64,000 nucleotides of DNA from Adlercreutzia sp. ZJ141 (GCF_011038965.1 NZ_JAAKEB010000007.1:62001-126000), one strand, 5' to 3'; shown: positions 40,289-49,827, counted from the first letter of the stretch. The notes: generated from the letters alone by a model not told the origin. A program made the numbers and translations.

Positions 40289-42778
40289 TTACTCCTCCAC
40301 CTTCTCGTCCCAAGGCTCGATGGCAACACGGTTGTCGAAGAACGAGCAGTTCACTGCATAGGGATCAACGTAGTCAGTGGTGATCTCGCCCATGGAGCCC
40401 GACTTGCTTTCGTTTTCCGCATAGCCCTTGAAGTAGCAGGTCATGCCAGGACGCATGCCCACATGGTACGCGGCCTTCATCACGCAGTGACCCAACCAGT
40501 TGTGCACCTTGATGTAGGCTCCGTCTTCCACACCGTACTTCTTGGCGTCGTCGGGGTTGACGAACAGTACCGGCTCGGGTGCCACTTCCCTGGCCCACGT
40601 GCCCATGAACTGCGTCATATGCACACGGGTGGGGTTGCGCCACGAGATGCACAGCAACGGGTAGTCGGCAGCGTACTCGGAGTTTTCGCCAGCAATCTTG
40701 TTCTCGAAGTAGGTGGGCATCTTCTCGCGATCGAAGATGGATTCCACGTCGAAGTTTGAAGGCGTGCGGGGCACGGGCGTGTCAACGTAGAAGTACAAAC
40801 GACCCGTAGTGGTGATGAAGTTCTTCAGATCCTTGTTACCAATGTAGGGCTGTTCCTTCACGTAGCGCATTTCCTTGTTCTCGCGCAGAGTATCAAGGGT
40901 GATGCCACACTCCACAGCGGCGGCTACGTCATCGAAGGTGCCCTTCCACCAGTCTTCGTCGGTCACGTCGCACACAGCGTCTTCCACACCCAAATACGGT
41001 GCGAGGAAGCGGGCGATTTCAGAGTCAGGCTTGGCCTCGTACATAGGATCGATGCACTTCTCGGAAATACGCACGTTGTGCTCGTGAGACAGCGGCACCA
41101 CGTCTTCGAACTCGTACATATCGCAGGCGGGCAGTACGATGTCGGCCATCTTGGCGGTGTCGGTCATCCATGGGTCGATAACCACTACCTGCTCCAGCTT
41201 GCGCAGGAACTCGTCTTTCACGCGGTTGGAATTCACCGAGCCACCGATCATGCCACCGTGGGACACGATGAGGTCCTTCACCGGATAATCCTTGCCCATG
41301 AGCTGACCAGAATTCATAACGTCGCACGCAGCAAGGAACGTCACCGAGGATACCATCTTGCCGTTGGAAGGTGCACAAAGCGCATGGCCGAAGAAGTTGC
41401 CATACATGGCGTCAAAGCCACCGACGGAACGACCGGGCTCACCAAAATTACCCGTCATAGCGATAAGCGCCGACATGGCGTAGGCCTGATGCAGGCCGTT
41501 CTCGTAGGCACCACCACCGAAGTTGATATAGTGCGCAATCTTGTTTTCAGGCTGCAGCATATCGTAGAGGAAGTTGAAGTCGTCCTCTGAGATGCCGGTC
41601 ACGTTCATCACGTAGTCCAGCGTGTAGGACTGCACATGCTCTTTGAACAGATCCCATGCGGTAACGTAGTTCTCTTCGCCGGTGTAGCTCCACGCGGGAT
41701 TCTTGCAGTCCTGATACGACATGATCTCGCCCGAATCGGCGTCTTGCACCATGTTCGGCTTGATCATCTGCGGCTCGCCCGTTACCCAGAACGGCGCACC
41801 TTCGACTTCTTCCTCACCCACTACGTACATACCATCAGCCTTGTTCACCAAGAACGGCGCGCAGGTGTAGTTCAACACGAAATCGGCCTTGTATGTTTCT
41901 TCGTCCATGAACTTCTTAACAAGACCCAAGAACAGCGCCGGGTCGGTACCGGGCTTTACAGGAATCCATTTGTCGGCCTTTGCCACGGTGGGGCTAAACA
42001 GCGGGTCGATGCACACGATTTTCGCACCAGCCTCCTGAGCATTGGCCAGGTGCTGCCACATCTGAATCTGAGCGCCAACCGGATTCGCACCGGCCATCAG
42101 AATGTAATCGGAGTTCACGAAGTCCTGCGGCTCATTCTGATCGAACCACTGGACGCCCGCACGGGTTAAGCCCGTGTTGGTGGCATTATCGAACGAATAG
42201 TCCCACTTCGTGCAGGCAGTGGCGTTAAACAGGCGCATGATAAGACCTGCGTTGCCGTTGAGCGACCCTTGCGCGCCGCCGCCACCCTGATAGTAGGTGT
42301 TGGCCAGAGGCCCGAACTGCTCTTCAGTGCGCTTCCACTGCTCGCCGATCAGTTCGCCAGCCTCTTCCCAGGTGATGCGCTCCCATTCGTCCTTGCCGCG
42401 CATCTCGCCGTTGGGATTGTCGAGCGAATACCCCACGCGCTTCATGGGGTACTGCACGCGAGCAGGCGAATACGCGCGCAGGATGCGCGAGCGGCCCTTC
42501 AAGCACGTACGGTAAGCGTAGTCGGGCTTGGGCAGCATGTGGCTCACGTTGCCGTTGCGCGTGTAGATGTTGTACTGGCAGAACGAGCAGCTCCACGAGC
42601 AGGTGCAGAAGAATTCCTGCTCTTCGGCGAGCTCGACGCCAGCAGCGTTCTCGTCTTCAACGAGATTTGAGTTCTTGGTGTCCTGCGAGCAGGATCCCAG
42701 AGTGGCCGCCGCAGCGACGCTGGCAGTAACGGCACCTGCGCCTTTGAGGAAATTGCGACGGGTTAAGCTTTCTCCCAT
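40289..42778 (-). CDS. dmsA: Tat-exported molybdopterin oxidoreductase, DmsA family
   Basis: 829 residues from ATG 42778, after AAGGGGGAACA; the frame extends to 42868. Twin-arginine signal: LTRRNFLKGAGAVTAS, with a lipobox-like LGSCSQ at its end. The N-terminal Fe-S site is CTCSWSCSFCQYN. Molybdopterin-binding stretches include YYQGGGGAQGSLNGNAGLIM and DYILMAGANPVGAQIQMWQH; the C-terminal dinucleotide domain is FVNPDDAKKYGVEDGAYIKV. It reduces (or oxidises) an unknown small substrate outside the membrane. DMSO-type enzymes in this bacterial class are greatly expanded and often act on diet- or host-derived compounds. Confidence 0.88.
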   Translation of the reverse strand: MGESLTRRNFLKGAGAVTASVAAAATLGSCSQDTKNSNLVEDENAAGVELAEEQEFFCTCSWSCSFCQYNIYTRNGNVSHMLPKPDYAYRTCLKGRSRILRAYSPARVQYPMKRVGYSLDNPNGEMRGKDEWERITWEEAGELIGEQWKRTEEQFGPLANTYYQGGGGAQGSLNGNAGLIMRLFNATACTKWDYSFDNATNTGLTRAGVQWFDQNEPQDFVNSDYILMAGANPVGAQIQMWQHLANAQEAGAKIVCIDPLFSPTVAKADKWIPVKPGTDPALFLGLVKKFMDEETYKADFVLNYTCAPFLVNKADGMYVVGEEEVEGAPFWVTGEPQMIKPNMVQDADSGEIMSYQDCKNPAWSYTGEENYVTAWDLFKEHVQSYTLDYVMNVTGISEDDFNFLYDMLQPENKIAHYINFGGGAYENGLHQAYAMSALIAMTGNFGEPGRSVGGFDAMYGNFFGHALCAPSNGKMVSSVTFLAACDVMNSGQLMGKDYPVKDLIVSHGGMIGGSVNSNRVKDEFLRKLEQVVVIDPWMTDTAKMADIVLPACDMYEFEDVVPLSHEHNVRISEKCIDPMYEAKPDSEIARFLAPYLGVEDAVCDVTDEDWWKGTFDDVAAAVECGITLDTLRENKEMRYVKEQPYIGNKDLKNFITTTGRLYFYVDTPVPRTPSNFDVESIFDREKMPTYFENKIAGENSEYAADYPLLCISWRNPTRVHMTQFMGTWAREVAPEPVLFVNPDDAKKYGVEDGAYIKVHNWLGHCVMKAAYHVGMRPGMTCYFKGYAENESKSGSMGEITTDYVDPYAVNCSFFDNRVAIEPWDEKVEE

Positions 42779-42843
42779 TGTTCCCCCTTCATGGTTGTGC
42801 CCGCAATGCGCGGGCCCTTCGATTGTCTGGCTCCGGAATACCA

Positions 42844-42897
42844 TGGGGAAAGTATAGAGTCTCCACACGGAGTAAGATTATCCGAGATGGAGATAAT
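42844..42897 (-). promoter_or_regulatory. Promoter and operator-like repeat of dmsA
   Basis: A TATACT -10-like element lies at 42856-42851 on the minus strand. An inverted repeat ATTATC-N9-GATAAT at 42877-42897 stands in the -35 region, positioned for the MarR protein encoded just upstream. Confidence 0.5.
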
Positions 42898-42922
42898 TTT
42901 TTCATTTTCATTTTTGATGTAA

Positions 42923-43672
42923 TTACGGTTCGATCGCGCGTTTCACCACATCAAATGCTTGTTTTCCCACAGATGAGAGCGCATACAACCGTTGCCTTGC
43001 GTCACATTTTTGGCCCGCTTGCCGGCTGAGCGGCACCGCTCGCGCAAGGCGCGCCGCGCACAGCTGCCGAAGTGCCATCGACACACTCGATTGCCCCAAA
43101 CCGGCAACAGCACATACGTCACCTACCGTACATGTTTGTGTGCACCCAAGCGCAAGCAGCACACGGCAGGCACCCATCGACAGGTGCGCCGGCAAACAGC
43201 CGCCCGAAGGCATCGAGAGAGGCGAAGATGCGGCCAACAGGGAAAATGTGGCCGGTTTGCAAGATGCCGAAGATGCGGCCGTTTCCTTGTTCTGCGATTT
43301 CTCGTGCTGTATCACGCAGCAGACGCAGGCGTACCCGCCGATCACAACGTCAAGATCAACATTTGCTGTGCGTTTGAGTTCGAACAGCACCGACCGGGCA
43401 CGTGCTTCCAGTCGAAATAGGTTTCGTCGCAAGTCACGATCATCAAGCGAAGCGCGCACCATACGAAGCGCCGCAAGCTTCGACATGCACCGACTTACCG
43501 TAGGTGCAGACAAGCCAGCACGATCGGCGATTTCCTTGTTCGAGAGCGGCTCGTTGTCTTGCAGAACGCGCATGATGCTCACGTGGTTGAGTGCCAGACC
43601 GCTCCCCGCAAGCGCGCACTCTACGCGAGAAATCCCCTGTAGGAAGACAACCACACTGTCAGTTTCTGTCAC
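42923..43672 (-). CDS. Double-domain MarR-like regulator upstream of dmsA
   Basis: About 250 residues from a GTG near 43672; the frame reaches 43711 but enters the tRNA-Gln gene. It has two winged-helix domains in one chain. The first: LNHVSIMRVLQDNEPLSNKE then RAGLSAPTVSRCMSKLAALR. The second: LGCTQTCTVGDVCAVAGLGQ then SSVSMALRQLCAARLARAV. Most MarR proteins dimerise; a fused pair is unusual and could bind the single ATTATC-N9-GATAAT repeat as a monomer. It is probably the local regulator of dmsAB. Confidence 0.68.
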   Translation of the reverse strand: MTETDSVVVFLQGISRVECALAGSGLALNHVSIMRVLQDNEPLSNKEIADRAGLSAPTVSRCMSKLAALRMVRASLDDRDLRRNLFRLEARARSVLFELKRTANVDLDVVIGGYACVCCVIQHEKSQNKETAASSASCKPATFSLLAASSPLSMPSGGCLPAHLSMGACRVLLALGCTQTCTVGDVCAVAGLGQSSVSMALRQLCAARLARAVPLSRQAGQKCDARQRLYALSSVGKQAFDVVKRAIEP

Positions 43673-43697
43673 TTTTGCTGCCCGATCTGAGAAGAAG

Positions 43698-43771
43698 TGG
43701 CTGGGCCGCAAGGATTCGAACCTTGATAGCTGGTACCAAAAACCAGAGTCCTGCCGTTGGACGACGGCCCA
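43698..43771 (-). tRNA. tRNA-Gln(TTG), CCA encoded
   Basis: Acceptor TGGGCCG/CGGCCCA, anticodon stem CTGGT/ACCAG with loop TTTTGGT (anticodon TTG), T-arm GGTTCGAATCC, discriminator G and encoded CCA at 43700-43698. Confidence 0.93.
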
Positions 43772-43840
43772 ATAACCAAGAGGAACCGCCTACGAATGAA
43801 ACATGGCAGTTCGGAGGATGTTCATTCGAGTCTCTTATGG

Positions 43841-43916
43841 TGGTGGGCCGTCGGGGACTCGAACCCCGGACCTTGGGATTAAAAGTCCCCTGCTCTACCA
43901 ACTGAGCTAACGGCCC
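43841..43916 (-). tRNA. tRNA-Lys(TTT), CCA encoded
   Basis: Acceptor GGGCCGT/ACGGCCC, D-arm AGCTCAGTTGGTAGAGC, anticodon loop CTTTTAA (TTT), T-arm GGGGTTCGAGTCCCC, encoded CCA. It lies about 70 bases from tRNA-Gln on the same strand, probably one transcript. Confidence 0.95.
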
Positions 43917-43972
43917 ATCAAAACTCGCAACCTGGTATTCTAGCGGTTGCAGACGGTTTGGTCAATGGTTTG

Positions 43973-44965
43973 TCAGATACCGAGCACGTTTACTGCAAGG
44001 CCCCAAAACACGCCTGTTGCATACAAGCCAGCTACGATGGCTGCATTTTGTGCCGGGCGGCGGTTCGCCCGAACAAGCACCAATAAGCCAACGCCTGCAC
44101 CAACCAGCAATCCTGCGAGCATGGCACCTGCACTTAGCACGCCTTCTATATACAGCTGAGCCACCACTACACTCGCTGCACAATTGGGAATAAGCCCCAC
44201 AAGCGCCGCACCGAACACCGCCAACGTTGGGTTCGCGCTGAGAAACGACGCGAGCGCCTCTTCCCCCACGAAAGCGAGCACTGCGTTCAACACCAGCGAC
44301 ACAACAAACACGAACAACGTCACCTGCAACGTATGCGCAAGCGCGCTGCGCACGATACTCCCATGGTCGTGATCATGCTCGTGGTTATGCTCGTGATGAG
44401 AATGGTCACACCCATGCGAGCAGTCATCGCGATGTCCGTATGCCAGCTCGGGGTTCGCCGCACACGTAGCGCATTGACTGGCGCACCCGCAATGATCGTG
44501 CTCGCAGAGCTCATGGATGCGAAGCTTCTGGTTATCGCGCCGCGCCAAGCGCAAGGCTGCATCAATCAGAAAGCCCATGAGCATGCCGATGACCACCTTC
44601 GTGCCCAGCACCTTCGCGATGACCACCGGATCAACCTGTTCAGCCAAAAAGATCGGCAGCATTTCATCGGAGGTGGACAAAAAAACCGCAAACAGCGTGC
44701 CAAGCGTAACCACACGGCCCGCATACAACGTAGCTGCCGCCGCCGAGAACCCGCACTGCGGAAATGCGCCCACCAACGCGCCAACCGCCGGCCCCGCAGC
44801 ACCCGCATGCTTGATAGCCGCTTGAGCCTTGCCCCCCGCCTTGTGCTCGAGCCATTCCATGGCAAGGTAAGTGACCAGCAAAAATGGTATGAGATACACC
44901 GTATCCAGCAGCGAATCGACCACAACGTCGAAAAACGTTTCATATGTTGTATGCGCATGTTCCAT
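43973..44965 (-). CDS. Heavy-metal permease with His-rich loop (ArsP_2-type 10-TM exporter)
   Basis: 330 residues from ATG 44965. About ten membrane helices in two similar halves, each with a proline-cysteine motif: GAFPQCGFSAAAATLYAGRV and GLIPNCAASVVVAQLYIEGV. Between them is a cytoplasmic loop of about 60 residues rich in His, Cys and Asp (CEHDHCGCASQCATC, then DHSHHEHNHEHDHDHG), a likely metal-binding sensor. Relatives are annotated as putative manganese or arsenic efflux proteins; the metal is unknown. A TACAAT -10 element ends seven bases before the ATG and no ribosome binding site is seen, so the mRNA may be leaderless. Divergent from bacterioferritin. Confidence 0.77.
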   Translation of the reverse strand: MEHAHTTYETFFDVVVDSLLDTVYLIPFLLVTYLAMEWLEHKAGGKAQAAIKHAGAAGPAVGALVGAFPQCGFSAAAATLYAGRVVTLGTLFAVFLSTSDEMLPIFLAEQVDPVVIAKVLGTKVVIGMLMGFLIDAALRLARRDNQKLRIHELCEHDHCGCASQCATCAANPELAYGHRDDCSHGCDHSHHEHNHEHDHDHGSIVRSALAHTLQVTLFVFVVSLVLNAVLAFVGEEALASFLSANPTLAVFGAALVGLIPNCAASVVVAQLYIEGVLSAGAMLAGLLVGAGVGLLVLVRANRRPAQNAAIVAGLYATGVFWGLAVNVLGI

Positions 44966-45342
44966 GAAAGCGATTGTAACGAAACCAGGCAACGGGGAAA
45001 CGTCACGCAACACTCCGTTTCCCCTTCTCCATAGTGTCATCACGAGAAAGCAGCTGCTTTGCAACGAACAAGAAGACAAAGGGGGCAACAGGGTGGTTCC
45101 ACCTGCATGACACGCCGCTGACAAAGGGGACACGTGCCCTATGAGCAGCTGAAACGTTTGTAACAATCGTGACAACGGACGCGCGTGCGGCGAGCGCGTT
45201 TCGCCACGCAGCCATGAGTAGCTTTGCCCCGGCACAGCAAGCGACGTCTTTGGTTGCGGCGCGTTAGCCGCACGGGTTGCCAACACTTCAACTGCCGGCT
45301 TGCACGCTGGCCTGCCGAAAACCAACCGGGAAGGAGCTGCCC
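44966..45342. promoter_or_regulatory. Divergent intergenic region between permease and bacterioferritin
   Basis: No gene. It contains a perfect 9-bp inverted repeat, GGGGAAACG (44994-45002) and CGTTTCCCC (45016-45024), placed just upstream of the permease -10. It is a candidate metal-regulator site. A GGGGACACGTGCCC-like palindrome lies near 45127-45140. Confidence 0.45.
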
Positions 45343-45807
45343 ATGAAAGGCAACCAGAAACTCATCGACAAATTGAATTCGCTTCTGGCCGACGAGCTGA
45401 CGTCAATCAACCAGTACATGGTTCATGCCGAAATGTGTGAGGATTGGGGCTACGGCAAACTGAGCGAAAACGTGAAGCGCCATGCTATCGACGAGATGAA
45501 GCATGCCGAGCGCCTGATCGAGCGCATCTTATTCCTTGAAGGAGCACCCATCGTGTCTAAGCTGCACGCCATGCACATTGGCGCCGACGTGCCGGCACAA
45601 GTGGAAAACGACCTTGAGCTTGAGATACACGCCGTTGAAGAATACAACGACGCCATCGTGCTTGCCGCCGAGGCTATGGATCATGCAACACGCGATCTGC
45701 TGATTGGCATCCTGGCCGATGAAGACAAGCATGTCGACTACTTGGAAGAGCTTCAGGATCAGATCGACCAGATGGGCCTGCCGGTATTCTTGTCAACGCA
45801 GGCGTAG
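45343..45807 (+). CDS. bfr: Bacterioferritin
   Basis: 154 residues from ATG 45343 (AAGGAG six bases upstream). All di-iron ferroxidase ligands are in place: Glu18, Glu51, His54 in DEMKHAE, then EIHAVEEYNDAI and EDKHVDYLEEL. Met52 is the usual haem ligand. It stores iron as ferric oxide in a 24-mer and detoxifies iron and peroxide. The divergent metal permease suggests a joint metal-homeostasis role. Confidence 0.93.
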   Translation: MKGNQKLIDKLNSLLADELTSINQYMVHAEMCEDWGYGKLSENVKRHAIDEMKHAERLIERILFLEGAPIVSKLHAMHIGADVPAQVENDLELEIHAVEEYNDAIVLAAEAMDHATRDLLIGILADEDKHVDYLEELQDQIDQMGLPVFLSTQA

Positions 45808-45843
45808 GGCATGCTCGCGGTACTGCGCAGAGAAGGGCGCAAA

Positions 45844-45885
45844 GAAGGGTGCCGCAAACCCCCGCAGCACCCTTCCTGTTCGTTT
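45844..45885 (+). terminator. Terminator between bfr and groEL2
   Basis: AAGGGTGC and GCACCCTT form an 8-bp stem around 45844-45873, followed by CCTGTTCGTTT; it serves two convergent genes. Confidence 0.5.
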
Positions 45886-45908
45886 CGCCTTGCAAGCTAA
45901 AAGCGCGC

Positions 45909-47561
45909 TTAGAACATTCCTTCCAGACCCATACCGGTGCCCTTCGAGAACTCTTTTGCCGCCTCGGCCTTCTTCTGCGCGGCGTCTTCCTTCAGCTCGT
46001 TGATGCTGGCCTCACCAATAAGGATCAGGCTGGCCACGGAAAGCGCCGATTGCAGCGCCACGCGGGTAACCTTCACCGGGTCGATGACGCCCATGTCGAT
46101 CATGTTGCCGTACTCGCCGTTGGCGCAGTTTAAGCCTTCGCCCGTAGGCAAGCCCTGCACGCGATCCACCACGACATCGGGCTTGAAACCCGAATTCTCG
46201 GCAATGGCGCGCAGTGGCTCTTCCATCGCCGCACGAACGATGTCAACGCCAATGCGCTCGGTGTCGTCAGCGACTTCCAGCTCATCAAGACACAGCGCCG
46301 CTTCGGCCAGTGCAACGCCACCACCAGAGACGATGCCTTCTTCCACGGCAGCACGAGTTGCTTGCAGTGCGTCCTCGATGCGGCTCTTCTTCTCGGTTGC
46401 CTCGGACTCGGTAACAGCACCCACCTTCAGCACCGCAACACCGCTGGCCAGCTTGGCCAAGCGCTCTTTATACTTCTCGCGGTCGAAGTCGTCTTCGGCG
46501 CGACCGAAATCGGCGCGGGCCTCGGCAATGCGCTTCTCGATGGCGGCAGGATCGCCCTGTCCGCCCACAATAAGCGTGAACTTGCGGTCGATCTTCACCG
46601 TGCGGGCACTGCCCAGCATGCTCAAGCGCGCGTCAGACAGGAACAAGCCGTTGTGCTTACTCACAACGTCGGCACCCGTAACGACGGCGATGTCTTCCAA
46701 GATGCTCTCGCGACGATCGCCCCAGCCTGGTGCACGAATGGCACCCATTTTCAGCGTGCCGCGCTCGTTGTTCATGAGCAGGGTCGCCAGCGCTTCGCCC
46801 TTGAGCTGCTCGCATACAATGAACAGCGGTCGTCCCGTTTTCGCGACTTCCTCCAGCAACGGCAGGATATCCTGCACGTTGGTAATGGTGTAGTCGGTCA
46901 GCAGGATGTAGGGGTCCTCAAGCAGGCAAACATCGCCATCGTTGGCCATGGCGGGCGACAGGTAGCTGCGCTCGTACTGCATGCCTTCGATGATTTCCAT
47001 TTCCATCTCGAAGGTCTTGCCGTCTTCAACCAAAATGGCGCCATCTTGCCCAACGGCATCCATGGCTTCGGCGATGATGTTGCCGATTTCCACATCCCCA
47101 GCAGAAATGGTACCGATGTTGGCGATCTGCTCTTTGCCGGTAACCGGAGTGGCAGCATTGCGCACTGCTTCGACCACAGCGTCGCACGCCTTCTGCATGC
47201 CACGGCGGATTCCCAGCGGCTCGGAGCCAGCCACGATGTTCTTCAGACCCTCGCGCACCAGCACGTCAGCCAAAATAGTCGCCGTCGTGGTGCCGTCGCC
47301 CGCGATCTCGTTCGTTTTGATGGCGGCTTCGCGCACCAGCATGGCACCCATCTGCTGAGTGGGATCAGGCAGGTCGATTTCTTTGGCAACGGTCACGCCG
47401 TCATTGGTGATAATGGGCATGCCCTCGCCAAAGCGCTGACCCTGCAAACATACGTAGCGTCCTTTTGGCCCGAGCGTCAGGCGAACCACAGCGGCAAGCT
47501 TGCTAACGCCTGCAGCCAGATCGGCGCGTGCTTCACCGGCGTACTCGATATTTTTGGACAT
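45909..47561 (-). CDS. groEL2: Second GroEL-like chaperonin
   Basis: 550 residues from ATG 47561 (AAAGGA upstream). It contains the ATP site residues [20 protein letters not shown] and DGVTVAKEIDLPDPTQQMGA, and the usual equatorial, intermediate and apical domains. The apical substrate-binding helices are diverged from the first copy. Its C-terminus ends KGTGMGLEGMF and lacks the Gly-Gly-Met repeat tail that lines the cage of housekeeping GroEL. It may fold a narrower client set or work without GroES. It lies 107 bases after groEL1 with a strong hairpin between. Confidence 0.9.
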   Translation of the reverse strand: MSKNIEYAGEARADLAAGVSKLAAVVRLTLGPKGRYVCLQGQRFGEGMPIITNDGVTVAKEIDLPDPTQQMGAMLVREAAIKTNEIAGDGTTTATILADVLVREGLKNIVAGSEPLGIRRGMQKACDAVVEAVRNAATPVTGKEQIANIGTISAGDVEIGNIIAEAMDAVGQDGAILVEDGKTFEMEMEIIEGMQYERSYLSPAMANDGDVCLLEDPYILLTDYTITNVQDILPLLEEVAKTGRPLFIVCEQLKGEALATLLMNNERGTLKMGAIRAPGWGDRRESILEDIAVVTGADVVSKHNGLFLSDARLSMLGSARTVKIDRKFTLIVGGQGDPAAIEKRIAEARADFGRAEDDFDREKYKERLAKLASGVAVLKVGAVTESEATEKKSRIEDALQATRAAVEEGIVSGGGVALAEAALCLDELEVADDTERIGVDIVRAAMEEPLRAIAENSGFKPDVVVDRVQGLPTGEGLNCANGEYGNMIDMGVIDPVKVTRVALQSALSVASLILIGEASINELKEDAAQKKAEAAKEFSKGTGMGLEGMF

Positions 47562-47620
47562 TCTGTCATTCCTTTCGCCCTTGCCTTCCGCATCCTTTGC
47601 GAATGCGACGTGGGGCAAGG

Positions 47621-47641
47621 GGGGCGGCGCGCAGCCGCCCC
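47621..47641 (-). terminator. Attenuator-like hairpin between groEL1 and groEL2
   Basis: GGGGCGGC (47621-47628) and GCCGCCCC (47634-47641) form a perfect 8-bp GC stem with a five-base loop. No U-run follows on the minus strand, so it more likely reduces than stops readthrough. Confidence 0.55.
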
Positions 47642-47668
47642 TCAATCAGATCAGCTAACCTGCACGGA

Positions 47669-49315
47669 CTACATCATGCCCATGCCGCCACCCTGGGAAG
47701 CGGTGGCAGCTGCCATAGCGGCAGCCTGCTTCTGGGCGGCGTCTTCCGGAATCTCGGTGACGGTGGCCTCGGTGATAAGAATCAGGCTGGCCACGGAAAC
47801 CGCCGACTGCAGCGCGGTACGGGTAACCTTCACCGGGTCGTTCACACCCATCTCGATCATATTGCCGTACTCGCCGTTGGCGCAGTTCAGACCCTCGCCC
47901 TTCGGCATGGAGCGAACCTTCTCGATAACGACGCTGCCCTCGTAACCGGAGTTCTGAGCAATAGCGCGAAGCGGAGCCTCGATAGCCTTGCGAACGGTGG
48001 CAATGCCAACCTCTTCGTCCTTGGTGTCGCCCTTCAGGTCGTCAAGCACGCTGATGACGTCTACGAGTGCAACGCCGCCACCAGCGATGATGCCCTCTTC
48101 GACAGCAGCGCGGGTTGCCTGCAGTGCGTCCTCGATGCGGCTCTTCTTCTCCTTCAGCTCCGACTCGGTAGCAGCGCCAACCTTCAGCACTGCAACGCCG
48201 CCGGACAGCTTCGCCAGGCGCTCCTGCAGCTTCTCGCGGTCGAAGTCGCTTTCGGCACGCTCGAGCTCGCCCTTCACGCGGTTGATGCGGTCGTCGATAG
48301 CCTGACGCTCGCCAGCACCGTCAACGAACAGCACGTGATCCTTCGTCACCTTGACGGTGCGGCAGTGGCCCATCATGTCGATGCGGGCGTCGGCCAAGGT
48401 CATGCCGAAGTCCTTGTCGATAACCTGAGCACCAGTAACAGCAGCAATGTCTTCCAGAATGCGCTTGCGGCGATCGCCAAAGCCGGGAGCCTTCACAGCG
48501 ACGCAGTTGAAGGTGCCGCGCAGCCTGTTCAGCAGGATGGTTGCCAGCGCTTCGCCCTCGACGTCTTCAGCCATGATGAGCAGCGGACGGCCGGACTTCA
48601 TGATTTCTTCCAGCAGCGGAACCATGTCGTTGATGCTGGTAATCTTCTGATCGGTGAGCAGGATGAAGGGGTCGGCCAGAACCGCTTCCATCTTCTCCAT
48701 GTCGGTAGCCATGTAGGGGCTGATGTAGCCGCGATCGTACTGCATGCCCTCCACGATCTCGACATCCATGCCGAAGGTCTGGCTCTCTTCAACGGAGATG
48801 GCACCGTCACGGCCGACAGCGTCCATAGCCTCGGCGATCTTGTTTCCAATTTCCTCGTCACCAGCGGAGATGGTACCAACGTTTGCAATCTGCTCCTTGG
48901 TGGAAACCGGGGTGGCGTCTTCCTTGATGGCCGCAACGATGGCGTCGGTGGCCTTCTGAATGCCGCGACGGATGCCCAGGGCGTCGGCACCAGCGGTAAT
49001 GTTGCGCAGGCCCTCGCGAACGATGACGTCGGCCAGCAGGGTGGCGGTGGTGGTGCCGTCACCAGCAACGTCGTTGGTCTTCACCGCAGCCTCGCGAACC
49101 AGCATGGCTCCCATCTGCTCAACCGGATCGGGCAGGTCGACCTCGCGCGCAACGGTAACGCCGTCGTTGGTGATGAGCGGCGCACCATAAGGCTTCTCGA
49201 GCGCGACGTAGCGGCCCTTGGGGCCAAGCGTGACACTAACGGCGGCAGCGAGCTTGCTTACGCCGGAAGCGAGGGCGGCGCGGGCATCGCCCTCAAACTT
49301 GATGTTCTTTGCCAT
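47669..49315 (-). CDS. groEL: Chaperonin GroEL (housekeeping copy)
   Basis: 548 residues with the standard sequence: [40 protein letters not shown] (ATP binding), and a C-terminal GGGMGMM tail. It forms the double-ring folding chamber with GroES in the cytosol. It lies downstream of groES under the same CIRCE element. Confidence 0.96.
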   Translation of the reverse strand: MAKNIKFEGDARAALASGVSKLAAAVSVTLGPKGRYVALEKPYGAPLITNDGVTVAREVDLPDPVEQMGAMLVREAAVKTNDVAGDGTTTATLLADVIVREGLRNITAGADALGIRRGIQKATDAIVAAIKEDATPVSTKEQIANVGTISAGDEEIGNKIAEAMDAVGRDGAISVEESQTFGMDVEIVEGMQYDRGYISPYMATDMEKMEAVLADPFILLTDQKITSINDMVPLLEEIMKSGRPLLIMAEDVEGEALATILLNRLRGTFNCVAVKAPGFGDRRKRILEDIAAVTGAQVIDKDFGMTLADARIDMMGHCRTVKVTKDHVLFVDGAGERQAIDDRINRVKGELERAESDFDREKLQERLAKLSGGVAVLKVGAATESELKEKKSRIEDALQATRAAVEEGIIAGGGVALVDVISVLDDLKGDTKDEEVGIATVRKAIEAPLRAIAQNSGYEGSVVIEKVRSMPKGEGLNCANGEYGNMIEMGVNDPVKVTRTALQSAVSVASLILITEATVTEIPEDAAQKQAAAMAAATASQGGGMGMM

Positions 49316-49442
49316 TTCTTACATCCTTTCTTACGATTCGCCGGCCCCAAAACCCCTTCACAGGAAGGCGGGCGAACCACTTGTTACCTTAGATTGCGCT
49401 TGAATGCGCTTAGATGCGCCTGAATGCGCTGAAGCACCCGGT

Positions 49443-49727
49443 TTATTCGTAAACGGCGAGCAGCTCGTCAGAGCGAAGAATGACTACTTCGTCGCCGTCC
49501 ATCTTGATGGACGTGCCGTTGTACTTGCCGTACACCACGTGGTCGCCAACCTTCACCGGAACGGGAACCATGTTGCCGTTTTTGTCCATCTTGCCTTCGC
49601 CGACAGACAGCACAATGCCGCTGGAGGGCTTTTCCTTGTTCTCAGAAGCGATGAGCAGGCCAGAAGCGGTAGTCTCTTCGGCCTCGTCTTGCTTGACGAT
49701 TACGCGGTCGCCCAGGGGTTTCAACAT
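49443..49727 (-). CDS. groES: Co-chaperonin GroES
   Basis: 94 residues. MLKPLGDRVIVKQDEAEETT and the mobile loop ETTASGLLIASENKEKPSSG are diagnostic; the end is DEVVILRSDELLAVYE. It is the heptameric lid of GroEL. It heads the groES-groEL(-groEL2) operon, 75 bases from the CIRCE element. Confidence 0.96.
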   Translation of the reverse strand: MLKPLGDRVIVKQDEAEETTASGLLIASENKEKPSSGIVLSVGEGKMDKNGNMVPVPVKVGDHVVYGKYNGTSIKMDGDEVVILRSDELLAVYE

Positions 49728-49800
49728 AACAGTGCCTTCCTTTCAATTCTCACATGCGAGCTTTGTGCCCACGTGCTTAACCACTCGGTTAACGTGATTG

Positions 49801-49827
49801 CTAGCACTCTCAAGTTTCGAGTGCTAA
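49801..49827 (-). promoter_or_regulatory. CIRCE operator (HrcA site)
   Basis: TTAGCACTC-N9-GAGTGCTAG read on the minus strand, matching the CIRCE consensus at 17 of 18 arm positions. A TATAGT -10 preceded by TGG lies just upstream (49840-49845). HrcA should repress the operon except under heat or misfolding stress. Confidence 0.9.

Noticed and set aside
47528-49423. Plus-strand frame of 631 codons
   Set aside because: A shadow of groEL1 caused by codon bias; the minus-strand protein is unmistakable.
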